Source: Erpobdella octoculata | Taxonomy: Eukaryota > Annelida > Clitellata > Hirudinida > Erpobdellidae | NCBI GenBank assembly: GCA_963978895.1 | Contig: OZ022244.1 | Coordinates: 29,131,344 to 29,195,343, forward strand | Direction: 5' to 3' | Length of the DNA stretch: 64,000 nt | Shown here: positions 33,791 through 44,300 of the stretch, piece by piece | How positions within the stretch are numbered: the stretch's first letter is position 1 | Layout of the letters: every line of letters begins with the position of its first letter | The notes under the pieces: model-generated | The model's database searches: none | Seen by the model: only the letters and a program-made list of their open reading frames with translations | What the model was told of the DNA's origin: nothing | Made by a program: the position numbers and the translations under genes

Positions 33791-34312
33791 TGGAAAAACT
33801 ATAATAGTGTCCATGGAGAAAATTGTGAAATTGGTTGCTCAGTAATGTTATTTAATTTTTTATTATTAGTTACTAGCGGGGTTACCCGGCGTTGCCCGGG
33901 GTTTTTAGAGGTTTTTCTAATGTTTGTCTCTCTCGCTCCCGTTTCCTTCTCCACTTTCCCGTTTTCGTCGCGTTCCCGGTCGCTTTTCCGCTCTCGGTCG
34001 TTTTCCAGCTCCCGGTCGCTTTCCCGCTCAGAAGTTTTGTTATCGATTTTCTCTCTTGCTCGCGTTTCCTTCCATGCTTGCTCTTCCGATTCCAGTCGCT
34101 TTCCGCGTTCCCGGTCGCTTTCCGCGTTCCCGGTCGCTTTCCCGTTCCCGGTCGCTTTCCCGTTCCCGGTCGCTTTCCCGTTCCCGGTCATGCTTGCTCT
34201 CCCATTCCCGGTCACGATGGCTCTCCCGTTCCCGTTCCCGTTCACGCTCATTTTCTCTTTTCCATTCTTTCATAACTTCTGTTAGCCTATAAAACGTAAA
34301 ATAGATTTGCTA

Positions 34313-34316
<4 letters not shown>

Positions 34317-34383
<67 letters not shown>
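34317..34383. repeat. (AT)n microsatellite
   Basis: An AT run of about 66 bp at the start of the plus Helitron. Confidence 0.95.
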
Positions 34384-34386
<3 letters not shown>

Positions 34387-34682
34387 TGTTTGTGGGTTAG
34401 TTTGTCTATTATAGAAATGGGAAAGTGACCCGGAACGGACAGTGAGCGGGAACGGAAAAGCAAGCGTGAGCGGGAATGGGAGAGCAAACGTGAGCGGGAA
34501 CGGGACAGCGACGGGAACGGAAAAACGACCGGAAGCGGGAAAGCGACCGGCAGCGGGAAAACGACCGAAAACGGAAAAGCGAACAGGAGTGGGAAAGCAG
34601 GTGGGAAAGAAAACGGGAGAGAAAGAGACAAACATTAGAAAAACCTCTAAAAAACCCGGGCAACGCCGGGTATCTCCGCTAG
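34317..34682 (+). mobile_element. Helitron (plus), nested copy
   Basis: It starts at the (AT)n run and ends ACCCGGGCAACGCCGGGT (6-bp stem, GCAACG loop), then ATCTCCG and CTAG at 34679-34682, followed by T. The interior is AGCGGGAACGG-type repeats on the plus strand, the reverse complement of the neighbour's. Confidence 0.75.
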
Positions 34683-34919
34683 TACATACATAAACACACA
34701 CACAGACACACATACATGCACATACATACATACACACATACATACGCACATACATATATATATAGTTCCCGCTCGCTCACCCGCTCCGCTCCGCTCATTT
34801 TGTGACGGATTTCAAAATTTTTTTCTCTATATTTGATTCCCCTTTACTCTCAAGGTTGTGTGAAAATTTCATTACGATCGGATGAATGGTGTAGCAATGC
34901 ATGAATAACATACCTATAT

Positions 34920-34970
34920 ACATACATACATACATACATACATACATACATACATACATACATACAAACA
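34920..34970. repeat. (ACAT)n microsatellite
   Basis: A CATA/TACA run of about 50 bp inside the 5' part of the minus Helitron, where the intact copy at 46.7 kb has only short ACAC/ACAG repeats. Confidence 0.9.
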
Positions 34971-35154
34971 TTCATTTTTATATATATAGATTATTATTAT
35001 TATTATTTTATTAAGCGCAGGAACAAAGCCTCATGCTTTCACAAAAATGCTCGACAAATAAAATTCCCATCCAACGTTACAGTAGAAATAGAAAATTAAA
35101 ATAACAAAATATGAATGCATACAAGTTTTAGTTCAGTTTTTATTCTATTCATAC

Positions 35155-36050
35155 ATCGTTGATGACCATTTGTGACCATTGTTCATTCAGTTTTTTCTTA
35201 AATTCTTGCACGTTTTTGCCATAATAACGCCATCAAACTGTTCCAGTACTGCACGATCTGTTGCTGAAAAAGTGCTTTCTAACGTCTTGCTTTAAATTCA
35301 CTAGAGCTAGTTTTTTGATGTTTCCCCTAGTAGAAAAAACTAGTGAATTCTTGGTTAATTTCGAACAATCTACTTCAAGGTCTTCATGGAAAATTTGAAA
35401 AACTGTAATCATGTCGGTTCTTTTTCTGCGAGATATTAATGATGGCAGACTACCATAGACAACCAACCCATTTCCCGTTTCCTTGAGCTGTTTTAATGTT
35501 GGCCTCACCCCAAATTTTACTATAGAACTGTCTTTGTTCAATTATAAGGTCTGGTTCTACTCTGTATTTAGTTCCATTATTAATATTGAATTCTCTTTAT
35601 TTGGTATTTCTCCTTGCTTTCAAAAACTTTTCCCTTAGTGACCTGTCTTTAAGTTTTACAAGAATTGGTCTATACCCAAAATCAGAATTAATATTTCCAA
35701 GTCTTGTGGAATGTTCAATCATTGATCTAATTTTTTGATTATCTAATCCGGTATTTCGAATTTCTAAAATGTTCACAATGGCAGCCATATCTTCTTCCAT
35801 ATTTTCTTTAGGGTCAAATTTTTTGGATTCTCTAACACCTCTGATAATTATTATTGTTCTTTTTTGTTTCCGACTTTGACATCTCCAGCACCACTCTTCT
35901 AGTAACAAACAGTCCCTTTGCGGCAATTGATGCATATAATGGAGTACGACCACTATTCGATTTTATTGAGAGCTTTGGAGTCCTCTTTTTGAAACTTTTT
36001 AGAAATTTTTCAGAAATTTTTCCAAGTTTAATTACGGAACCGACCACACG
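35155..36050 (-). pseudogene. CR1-like LINE relic: ORF1 joined to RT C-terminus
   Basis: Two coding pieces lie close together on the minus strand. The upstream piece (about 36050-35597) reads like an ORF1 protein: RKQKRTIIIIRGVRESK, STRLGNINSDFGYRPILVKL, KDRSLREKFLKARRN. The downstream piece (35541-35155) reads like the end of an RT: RRKRTDMITVFQIFHEDLEV, STRGNIKKLALV, DVRKHFFSNR and, after a frameshift, KNVQEFKKKLNEQWSQMVI. The endonuclease and most of the RT between them are gone, so this is an internally deleted copy. Confidence 0.7.
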
Positions 36051-36089
36051 ATACGATAATTTTACATTAAACGGTGGCAGTTCCTCTTT

Positions 36090-36605
36090 AATTTTAAATC
36101 ATTCCATATATCAAAAAATTTTCTAGGCGCAGTTGGCGGCTGAATTTCTCCAAAGCGACATTGAGTGATCTTAATCCAAATCCAATTATGCCTTTTTTGG
36201 AAAGAAAAAATATGCTTTTAGCAAGATGATTCAGGCATGTTTTAATCCTTAGAGCAAAAAGACAATTTGCTGCTTTCTTCGCAAGTCTAGAGGCAATTCG
36301 CCACATTCAGCAAAAAGAGCACTTGAGTTTGTTGGAGCACCACAAGTAATTTTTAAAGATTCCAGTTGTAATTTCTGAAGAATTTTTTGTAACTATTAGA
36401 GGACTGATCATATGCCTCACACCCGTAATCTAAAATAGAACTGACTGCCATTGTGTAGTATAGCAGCCATAGATATCTATGATAGCAGCAAAGTTGATTT
36501 TGACGCACCCCATTGATACCTGGTTAAGGTCCTCATTACATTGATGCGTTGCTTAATTTTTTTCGCAATATATTCAAAGTGTGGTTTCCATAAAGATTTT
36601 TGTTT
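36090..36605 (-). pseudogene. RT thumb-region relic of an I/jockey-like LINE
   Basis: In broken minus-strand frames: [35 protein letters not shown], then LQKLQLESLKITCGAPTNSS and ECGELPLDLR. This is the well-conserved region after the RT core in I/R1/jockey-group LINEs. Several stops. It and the RNase H relic at 33340-33790 are in the right order to be one element split by later insertions. Confidence 0.7.
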
Positions 36606-36640
36606 AAAAATTGTTTCTAAAAATTTATGTTCTGTAACTT

Positions 36641-36773
<133 letters not shown>

Positions 36774-36904
36774 TGTGACTTTATATTCTTAGGTGAGATA
36801 GGGCGATAAGAAGTTGAGAAATTTAGGCTTATTAGATTTTGGGATAGGAATAACTATTGATGACTTCCAACTTCTGAATAGTTTTCTAGAAGACCAAGAT
36901 TTAT

Positions 36905-37155
36905 TCATGACAATTGGTGTTACCCGTCGTTTAAGAGATTTTTTTTCATTGTTTTTCTCTCGTTCCCGGTTGCTCTCCCACGCCCGGTCGCTTTCCCGTT
37001 CCCGCTTGCTCTACCGTTCCCACTTGCGCTCATTTTCTTTCTTCTAACTTCTTTTAGCCCATAAAACGTCAAATAGACATGTTAAAAGTTGCTTGAAACC
37101 TTCAAACGTTGTTACGTAAACTCAATTTGAATTTTATTACGCAACTAGTTGTAGT
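36905..37155 (-). mobile_element. Helitron 3' part, decayed
   Basis: Reversed, it reads TTACGCAAC-type body, AACAACGTTTGAAGGTTTCA, GTTTTATGGGCTAAAAGAAG, a GGGAACGGGAAAGC block, and ends AAACGACGGGTAACACC without CTAG. It is the same long form as 27064-27494. Confidence 0.55.
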
Positions 37156-37508
37156 TTCAGACATATATCAAGATATCCTTGGTTCCAGATAGGCTAACTG
37201 TAGTGTAGATGAAACTGATTTGGAGCGTTTACCATCTTGGGCATACCATGGACTCCTAGATAGAAGTTCCATGGGCATACAAATTTAGCAGCTGACTGAC
37301 TCGAGCAGTCCCGCCATGCTCAATTGGGTCTGGAAGTCTACAAACAATGTCTTCTCTTGCAAATTGAAATAGTTAATCATTTGCACATAAAATTGAACGA
37401 TAACATCTTTTCCCTTTTCATGTACTTTATTACTAATTCACCATCTTCTGACATTATTTGACCAATATAGTGAATAACTTTCTTTTTTGTTTTAAATCTA
37501 ACCACAAC

Positions 37509-38313
37509 CAGTGATGGGCAGTAGTTAACTACTTTTAACTACTTTAGTAGTTAACTACTAGTTTAACTACATGGGAGTAGTTAAGGCAAAAAGTTTAACT
37601 ACCCGAAAGTAACCGGTAGTTAAAGAATAGTTTAACTACTTTTTAGAGTAGTTAACTACAATTAGTTTAACTACCTAAAAGTAGTTAAAGTCTAAAAAAA
37701 TTAAATCAGCCTGTATAATATTTTACGCAAGATCTGGCTTCAAATGACTCAACAACAAACTCACTGCTCATGTATCCTCATCTAACAAGAGTTTTTCTCA
37801 AGTTTAATACAAGTCTACCAAGCAGATCTGCTGTTGAGAGACTGTTCAGTTGTGCAGGTCAAATATTAGTGCCAAGACGGTGCAAAGTGTCTGACAGTAT
37901 GTTCGAAAAGCTTGTTTTCCTGCATCATGTACTCAAACATCTTAATCATTTACAGGTAATAAGACGATGTTTGACACCGTCTGAAGTAGATTGATTGACT
38001 TTATATTTAACTTATAAAATATGTTTCTTTTCATTAGGAAATTAAAAAAAATTTGTCATGGCTTTATTTAATAAATTAGATGGTGAACATAATGAATGGT
38101 GATCATGTGAGGCCTAATACAGCAATGCAATGTATTAGTGTACAAGTTTATAGAAAAAAGTAGTTAAAAGTAGTTAACTACTTTACAGTATTTAACTACT
38201 TTAGTTAAACTACCTCTGACAAAAAGTAGTTAACTACATAGTTTAACTACTAAAAAGTAAATGTAACTACAGAAAAGTTTAACTACTTGAAAGTAGTTTG
38301 TTGCCCATCACTG
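37509..38313. mobile_element. hAT element with perfect 8-bp target duplication
   Basis: The ends are CAGTGATGGGCA and its complement. ACCACAAC flanks both sides (37501-37508 and 38314-38321). The 805-bp element has many subterminal TAGTTAACTAC-type repeats on both sides. In the middle (37770-37994, plus) is a reading frame for the hAT dimerisation domain: PSRSAVERLFSCAGQILVPR, LSD-like KVSDSMFEKLVFLHHV. The rest of the transposase is deleted, so it is a non-autonomous internal-deletion derivative. Confidence 0.93.
37770..37994 (+). pseudogene. hAT transposase dimerisation domain fragment (hATC)
   Basis: A 74-codon open frame inside the hAT element. FNTSLPSRSAVERLFSCAGQ and VSDSMFEKLVFLHHVLKHL match the conserved hATC core (P.SAAVERLFS.AG....R...LSD..FE.L.FL). 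The upstream catalytic region is absent. Confidence 0.85.
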
Positions 38314-38999
38314 ACCACAACATATTCATTAATTTTCAACACAGAACAGTCATAGTCCAAAACAGGGCTTTCTTCTGCTGTTAACTGAGGTTTGACATTG
38401 CTTGTGTCATAACCACTCTCATCAATTTCAAGCTTTGGAAGATACCCCAATTTTTTTTACAGATGCATCGGCAATTGAAGCTTTTCTTCATTTCTTTTTA
38501 TCCATTCGGAGTTTATATTCTTCATTGAAATCGTCATCAGAATCGCTGAAATTTAAATTTGACACTGTTCTTGTTTTATGCATTTTTGAATTTGTTGTTG
38601 GGGCATCGGATGTTCGATTTTGTTTATTATTCACACTTTTTTCTTTTGCACGACAAATGTCATTTTTGACCGGAGTCGTTTTCTGATGCCGATTCTGAAA
38701 TTGCTTCTAACGGGCTCCAGTCTTTGGAAATGGCTTCAACACTTCTGGTGATATTGGAAAATTAGATAGTCCTGCTCTAGGAGTGTTAAAGTGATCCAAG
38801 TCCAAGTTAACATCAACCTTTAAAAAAATAGTTTTAAGTCCATAATCTAAAAAATAGTCAACAAAACCAAAATGACATTTGATAACCATAAAATTTATTT
38901 GGTATTTGCTTCTAAGATTTTTTTAAATCTCATTATATAATATTTTTCGATTGCAGCGCCACTTCTTTTGATCTCTAGGACTGTGAGAGTCCCGTAATG

Positions 39000-39050
39000 T
39001 TATTTTTCTATCGTTTTCCTCTCACGCTCCCGTTTCCTTTCCCGCTTGCT
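39000..39050 (-). mobile_element. Helitron fragment
   Basis: A short piece, TTTTCCTCTCACGCTCCCGTTTCCTTTCCC-type, shared with the other Helitron bodies. It is truncated on both sides. Confidence 0.35.
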
Positions 39051-39263
39051 TGATGAACGAATTTCTTCATGCACAATCCAGCAGTGCTCAGTTAACATAA
39101 AAACCAGCTCTGATGGTTCTTTTAGTCCTCCTCTGTTAACGGCATCAAAAAACTTCTGAGCTTAGCCGCACAATGGCTGATGAAACTCCATCTCCTTTAC
39201 GTTATCGATGTGATCTAAAGAAAAAAAAACAGTTACTAGTTGTCCTCATATCGTAACGGCTTC

Positions 39264-39665
39264 TTAATAATTCTTCCGCATCGAGTTGTAACAGGCTGTT
39301 GAGGATGCCAGTCTAGTCAGTGTCCTTGCTGGTAGAATCTTTCTGAGAAAAGTTTCTTGTTGAGTATTCTGTGAGCTCTGCTGAGGAGGCACATTGGTCA
39401 ATGCCGGAGCATCTGGAGTTACATCTTCCAACACAAGTGAAGGCTCATTGGACAATCTGACGTGTTTGGCATTTCGTCTGAATTCTGAATCCTCATTCGT
39501 TTTAACTTTGTATGATCGAAAAGGCAACACTCCTGTAACTTCTGCTTTAGTCAAATCACTGTTGTCATTAAGTTTTACACGGACCTTTGAGAATCGGCTT
39601 TTTAACTCTCGTATGCTTTTTGAGTTCAAACAGACTTTTTTAGAGTTTTTATATTTAGTAATAAT
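39264..39665 (-). pseudogene. Gypsy-type retrotransposon pol end (integrase C-terminus)
   Basis: An open stretch of 121 codons: VRVKLNDNSDLTKAEVTGVL, PFRSYKVKTNEDSEFRRNAK, HVRLSNEP. This is the conserved C-terminal region of gypsy-type pol (G..V.V......W..G.V....PRSY.V.T..G...RRN..HL). LTRs and the rest of pol are not seen. A decayed Helitron end follows at 39672. Confidence 0.65.
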
Positions 39666-39671
39666 ACTGTG

Positions 39672-39965
39672 ACATGGGTACCCGGGGTTTTTAGAGTTTT
39701 TTTTATATTATTTTTCTCTCGCTTCCGTTTCTTTCCCCGCTTTCCCGTCCCCGCTAGCTCTCCCGTTTCCAGTCGCTTTTCCGCTCTCGCTCCCGCTCAC
39801 TCTCCTGCTCCTTCCCCGTTTGCTCTTCCGCTCCCGATTGCTTTTCCGTTCCTTTTCATTCTCCAGTTCCCAGTTCCGCTCGCTGTAATGTTCCGTTTCC
39901 GCTCGCTCTACCGCTCCCTTTGTGACCGATCTCAATTTTTTTTACAAAAACCTTCCTCTATTGAC
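39672..39965 (-). mobile_element. Helitron fragment
   Basis: Begins (minus 3' end) near GGTACCCGGGGTTTTTAGAG, then the C/T-rich body (CTTCCGTTTCTTTCCCCGC), then TGTGACCGATCTCAATTTTT and AAACCTTCCTCTATTGAC, words present in the intact copy at 46.4-46.7 kb. The CTAG terminus and the 5' end are lost. Confidence 0.6.
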
Positions 39966-39980
39966 TTGTGACAGAATTAT

Positions 39981-40200
39981 CAGCGGCGCAGCGAGGGAGG
40001 CTCAGTCGTCCTGGGTGCCTGTGGCAAATATCAGTTGAGGCAAAAGTGTATAAGGTTTTCGAAAGAATTTGGTAAAACTTCTTATGACTAACCCCGCCTG
40101 GTCATCAGCTATTTTTGGAGAAAAAGTTGACAGATGGGATTTTCTAGAGGCGCATTCCGTAGACTTTCCCATGGGCGCCAAAGACCTAGCGACGCCACTG
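39981..40200. mobile_element. hAT-type MITE, 220 bp
   Basis: Inverted ends CAGCGGCGCAGCGAGG and, reversed, CAGTGGCGTCGCTAGG (about 12 of 16). Flanks AGAATTAT (39973-39980) and AGAATCAT (40201-40208) match at 7 of 8. No coding capacity. Confidence 0.7.
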
Positions 40201-40419
40201 AGAATCATGGTAGTGCAGCTTGATATCACCAGATGGGCAGATTTCTATTTTTTAAAGGCCTAAAATCTCTAAGTAAAATTTTGCTCCAGCGGACTGGATG
40301 TGATTAACGAGCACGCACGCGCACATTGAGTGGATTAGAAATGTTCTGTAGTCAAATTTGTTCAGATGCTCTACCAGTCCTATCTTGTACCATTGTGCCA
40401 ACATAATAGTAGCTATAAA

Positions 40420-40591
40420 CAGAGATGTAGCACTTGGTACTCGAGTACGTTTTTTAAGTACTCGTACTCGAAGCCTTGGAACTCGTACTCGTTATTCCAC
40501 TTAGTACTGAGTAGCAGAGATGTAGTACTTGATACTCGTACTCGAAAACGTTTTTCAGGTACTCGTACCATAAGTACTCGCAACATCTCTG
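40420..40591. mobile_element. hAT-type MITE, 172 bp, with GTACTCG repeats
   Basis: Ends CAGAGATGT on both strands; flanks GCTATAAA and CCTATAAA (7 of 8). The interior is a dense set of subterminal repeats GTACTCGTACTCG on both sides of a centre near 40505. A second CAGAGATGTAG inside suggests a nested or duplicated end. Confidence 0.75.
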
Positions 40592-40599
40592 CCTATAAA

Positions 40600-41305
40600 T
40601 GGAATAAATGCTTCCAAACATTATGTTCTGTTGAATCTGTTTAACAATTCATACTAATGTTTCTTAACCTTTTATATCATCCATCAATTTATTGAATGAT
40701 CAAATGATTCCAACAAGAAACAAAATGAAGGATGTTATTTTATAGATGAGTGAAACAAAAAAGAATGCTTTTAAATAAATACTGATCTATAAAAAGATTT
40801 ACAATTTCAAAAATTGAACAAAGTCTTGAATTTTTATAACACAAAAATATAGCATAAATAAAAAAAACATTAAAAAATCTATTTGGCAACCACATAATAA
40901 GGGAAAATGAAAAAAAAGATATCCAAAACTGAAGTCTTTTGCAGAAAAAATGGTAGTCATCATATATCACTCGGATGAGGACGCATACATTGTCGAAAAG
41001 TAAACTTTAATTAAAAAAAAACTTAAAGCTGAGTAGCAAACGAACAACAAACTAATTATTTCCGCTCTAATTTTTCTTCGCAAAACATACAAATCTGTTG
41101 AATAATTATAGATGAATACATCCTCAAATGGAAAGGCATAGGGAACGTGTTGAGCGAATTATATTCAATAAGAAAAATCAAATGATTGATTATTCATCAT
41201 ATTAACTTCAAGATTATGGCACAACAAGCAAACTTCTTCTATAAATTTCACCAGCAGCTTCTTTCTGTAATGATTTTCTAGACATCCCCACCTGTATTAA
41301 ATAAA
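40600..41305. other. Region between the TE island and the lipase gene
   Basis: AT-rich, no gene seen. It includes the lipase 3' UTR. I found no clear minus-strand AATAAA close to the stop at 41306. Confidence 0.4.
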
Positions 41306-44300
41306 TCACTGCTGCAAACCAGGTGTTTTGACATTTCCGCCGCTATCGATAGCTTCAACGTTCCCGCTATTCGTACTGCAAACAATACTACTGCAGCTCG
41401 CGTCTTTGTAACTGCCGTCATTATCCGCGGAAAGCTTCTCCAAATTCAAAGAGCCGTCAACATCATCATCATCACTACCATTTTCAATGACATCACCATT
41501 GGATGAATTGCCAACCACGTGATTAAGAGAGTCACTGTAAACATCATCGTCGTCGTCATTGTCATCATCACCTTCCTTATTGCAGTCGACCTTGGAAAAC
41601 ATTTCCCGCAGTCTAGAGACGCAGAGCTGAGCGGCGTGATGCGCCTCCTTGGACAGACTGATGAAGTTCAGGAAGCCGTGCGGAAGGTCGTCTACGAGGT
41701 CGAGGGTGACCTGACCTCCGGATGACTTGATCATCTTTGCAAGGTGGATCGACTCATCCAGAAGTGGATCAAAGTGACAAGCCTGTGGTTTATAAGTTAT
41801 GTAAATTTATTCCACATACATTTGAATCATGTTTTGACTAAAATTATATAGAAAATTCTCTCAGCAAAAAATAGCATGGCCAAGTCAGGAGAGCATCAGA
41901 CTAACGCCATAGTTCAAGGTTCAATTCCGACTAATGTTATTGGAAATAAGCGAGTAAAAAATCTGTGTAATAACATGTCACTTCATTTCATTAGACAGCT
42001 TCAATTAGTAAATAACTTTGTTCTAAAATATAAACATCTAAAATAAATTACCACGAAATACACGGGGCACAACTTCGCCAGCAACTCCGGGCTGGCATAC
42101 ACGGGCGATAAGAACGGGTCTTTGTTTATTACGGCGAGAGACTTCATTCCGTCGTAGGTGAAACCTTGTTTCGGCGTGAACGCGGCGTAAGCCGGCACGT
42201 CGAAAGCCCTCGAGACGCAAGAAGGAAGCTTTGAACCGTCAACTTTACAGCCGGACGAAACGCTTCCGTAGCTGCCGCTGCTCTGCGAGTTGTTGCTCTT
42301 GTCCTTTGAAGATGTCCTCGAAGATTCGGACGATGCTTCGTTCAAATTGTGAACAGAACAAGGTTCGGACTTGAAAGAGACGTTCTTCTTATCCGGTTCG
42401 GTCTTGTCGAATTCCATCGTCCACATGCTGTTGTGTCGTTTCCGGGAGAGGATCTTCTGTCGCTGCTGCTCCCGTAGCCGCTTGTCCGCTCGCGGCTTCT
42501 TGCCGCCGACGCGATCCGCCTCGTTGGAAGAACTCTTGAAGTCGAGAGGAGGAGTTACGTTGAAAAGTTTAACTCGGTCGGTGTCCCTCACGATGTCAGA
42601 TGCTCCGACCGTTTCATCGGAGACGGATGTCTTCACTGCGACAGCGGTATCTGATCTCGTGGCATTGGTCGCAATCCGCTCCTTCGCTTGAACGTCTTCC
42701 TCTTTGTTTGTCTCAATCTTGTCCTCTTTCTTGTGGCGGTGGACGTACTTGACAAATGGTTCTTTCTTGGAATCTTCGAGTTGTAAAGAATTATCATTGG
42801 AATCAGACACAACTAGAGCCGCTCGGTTCTGTTCCCTGGTCGACCCATCGTCGTCGGCGACCGTTGAGTGACCTTGAGAAGTTTTGGTGTCAACATTTTT
42901 CTTGATGGAAGAATCTTTTACAACAGAAGTGACAAAATCGTCAGAAATTCCCATGTATGCTGTTGAAATAGAGAAAAAAAACTGCAATTATAATAAACAA
43001 TATATTAATTTATTCTATAAATTATAAATAATATATCAATTTATTCATCACCACCTGCAACACATTTTGACAAAAGCCCGGAGAGAAGTATTGGATCAAG
43101 AATGGCCATGAGCCGGGAAGGACTGGGAGAATATCGAACGAGGAACGACCCGTAGATGGACAGCACCCCGTCGGGCTTCCTCAGCCCCAAATGAGAAATC
43201 TTCAGTGCTGTCGAAACCGATAAATTGGCGCCGGCGCTGTCCCCGACGAAGCAAACGATCTTTCCCGTTGAGCCTTTAAAGATTCAAGCGATTTAAAAAA
43301 TTAACGTTAAAAATTCTGTAACTTAATTCTAGTCACCAAATCATAATGCGCCTTTTTGCACGTTACTACATTACTATGCAGGAGAAAAAATAAGTCAAGC
43401 TACCCAGAAGAGAGCAGTTGCTAACGGCCCAGCAGTAAGCAAAGAGAACCTCGTCGACCTGTTTCGGATAGTGCGACTCGGGCGCCAACGTGTAATCGAT
43501 GCTCAGTATCGGCACGTTCAAGTCTTTTGCCCAGTGTCTCAAGTACGCCTAAGATGTCGAAATGAATTATGTATCGTTTACATCTTTATTTATTTATTCA
43601 TTATAATCATCTACAGCTACCAAAAAATATCCCCATTTGATGCATTTTTAAGGAGAACGAACAAATAAAATCAAAAGAAGACTTGAATAAAGATAAAAAA
43701 AATCCAATCGGATTATAGTGGTGTTATATTGATGAACGACTTCAAGACCACTACGAATACAGGGCAGCAGTAATTAGTGCCTTGCTCGCTTCGCCCCCAG
43801 CGAAACTACTCATTCAACTACCACAGGTGGATTAAAATCTGAGTTGACTTGAGTCTTAAGAGTGAACTCCTTGCCAAAGGAAGTTATGCAATATCAGATT
43901 TTACTTACTCAGGACTCGAAGATTAAAAGTAAAAGACTTTATACTGCAGTACCAATCATCAAAATTTAATTGTTAAAACTATGTTTAGATGATAATGATT
44001 ACAACATACAGAATATATATTAATATATACTATATATACATATACATACAATGAGTGTCATGAACATCTTACAGAGTGGGAGGCAGACGATTGTGCCACG
44101 AATCCACCACCGTGAACGTGTATGAGCAGGCAGTCTGAAACTGGACTCGTGTGAGCGGGCATCTAATTAGAATAATTTATTATAAATTTATCTAATTAGA
44201 ATAATTTATTATAAATTTATCTAATTAGAATAATTTATTATAAATTTATTCACTAAAAAAAAAACTATTAATAATAATCAAAGAACAGCTCGGGCGAATC

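Larger units (their letters stand above)
33873..34990 (-). mobile_element. Helitron (minus), probably holding a second Helitron
   Basis: Its 3' end on the minus strand is ACCCGGCG-type hairpin then CTAG at 33873-33876, with A before it on the plus strand. The 5' end is TCTATATATA at 34981-34990 with the T flank at 34991. The 5' region carries words (ATTACGATCGGATGAATGGT, GTAGCAATGCAT) shared with the intact copy at 46429-46726. The middle is a purine/pyrimidine-rich minisatellite (CCCGTTCCCGGTCGCTTT). The plus-oriented copy at 34317-34682 lies within it; two abutting minus copies are also possible. Confidence 0.7.
37370..38895 (-). pseudogene. Pogo/Tigger-like transposase C-terminus, split by a hAT insertion
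   Basis: In broken minus-strand frames: LSNFPISPEVLKPFPKTGAR (about 38780-38710), then QKTTPVKNDI, then DYDCSVLKINEYVVVRFKTK and KKVIHYIGQIMSEDGELVIK. The first resembles the tail after the DDE domain of pogo/Tigger transposases. The second resembles the FVLVKFxxKKxxxxYVGxI domain often found at their C-termini. The hAT element at 37509-38313 interrupts the second block exactly; without it the frame continues across the duplicated 8 bp. Confidence 0.55.

Noticed and set aside
33788..34292. Three overlapping open frames of 122-165 codons rich in Ser/Arg or Phe/Pro
   Set aside because: They read the pyrimidine-rich repeat of a Helitron; all frames stay open because the repeat lacks TA and TGA.
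41872..41936. Functional tRNA gene
   Set aside because: Box A and B words are present, but the anticodon and acceptor arms do not pair, so it is at best a SINE head.
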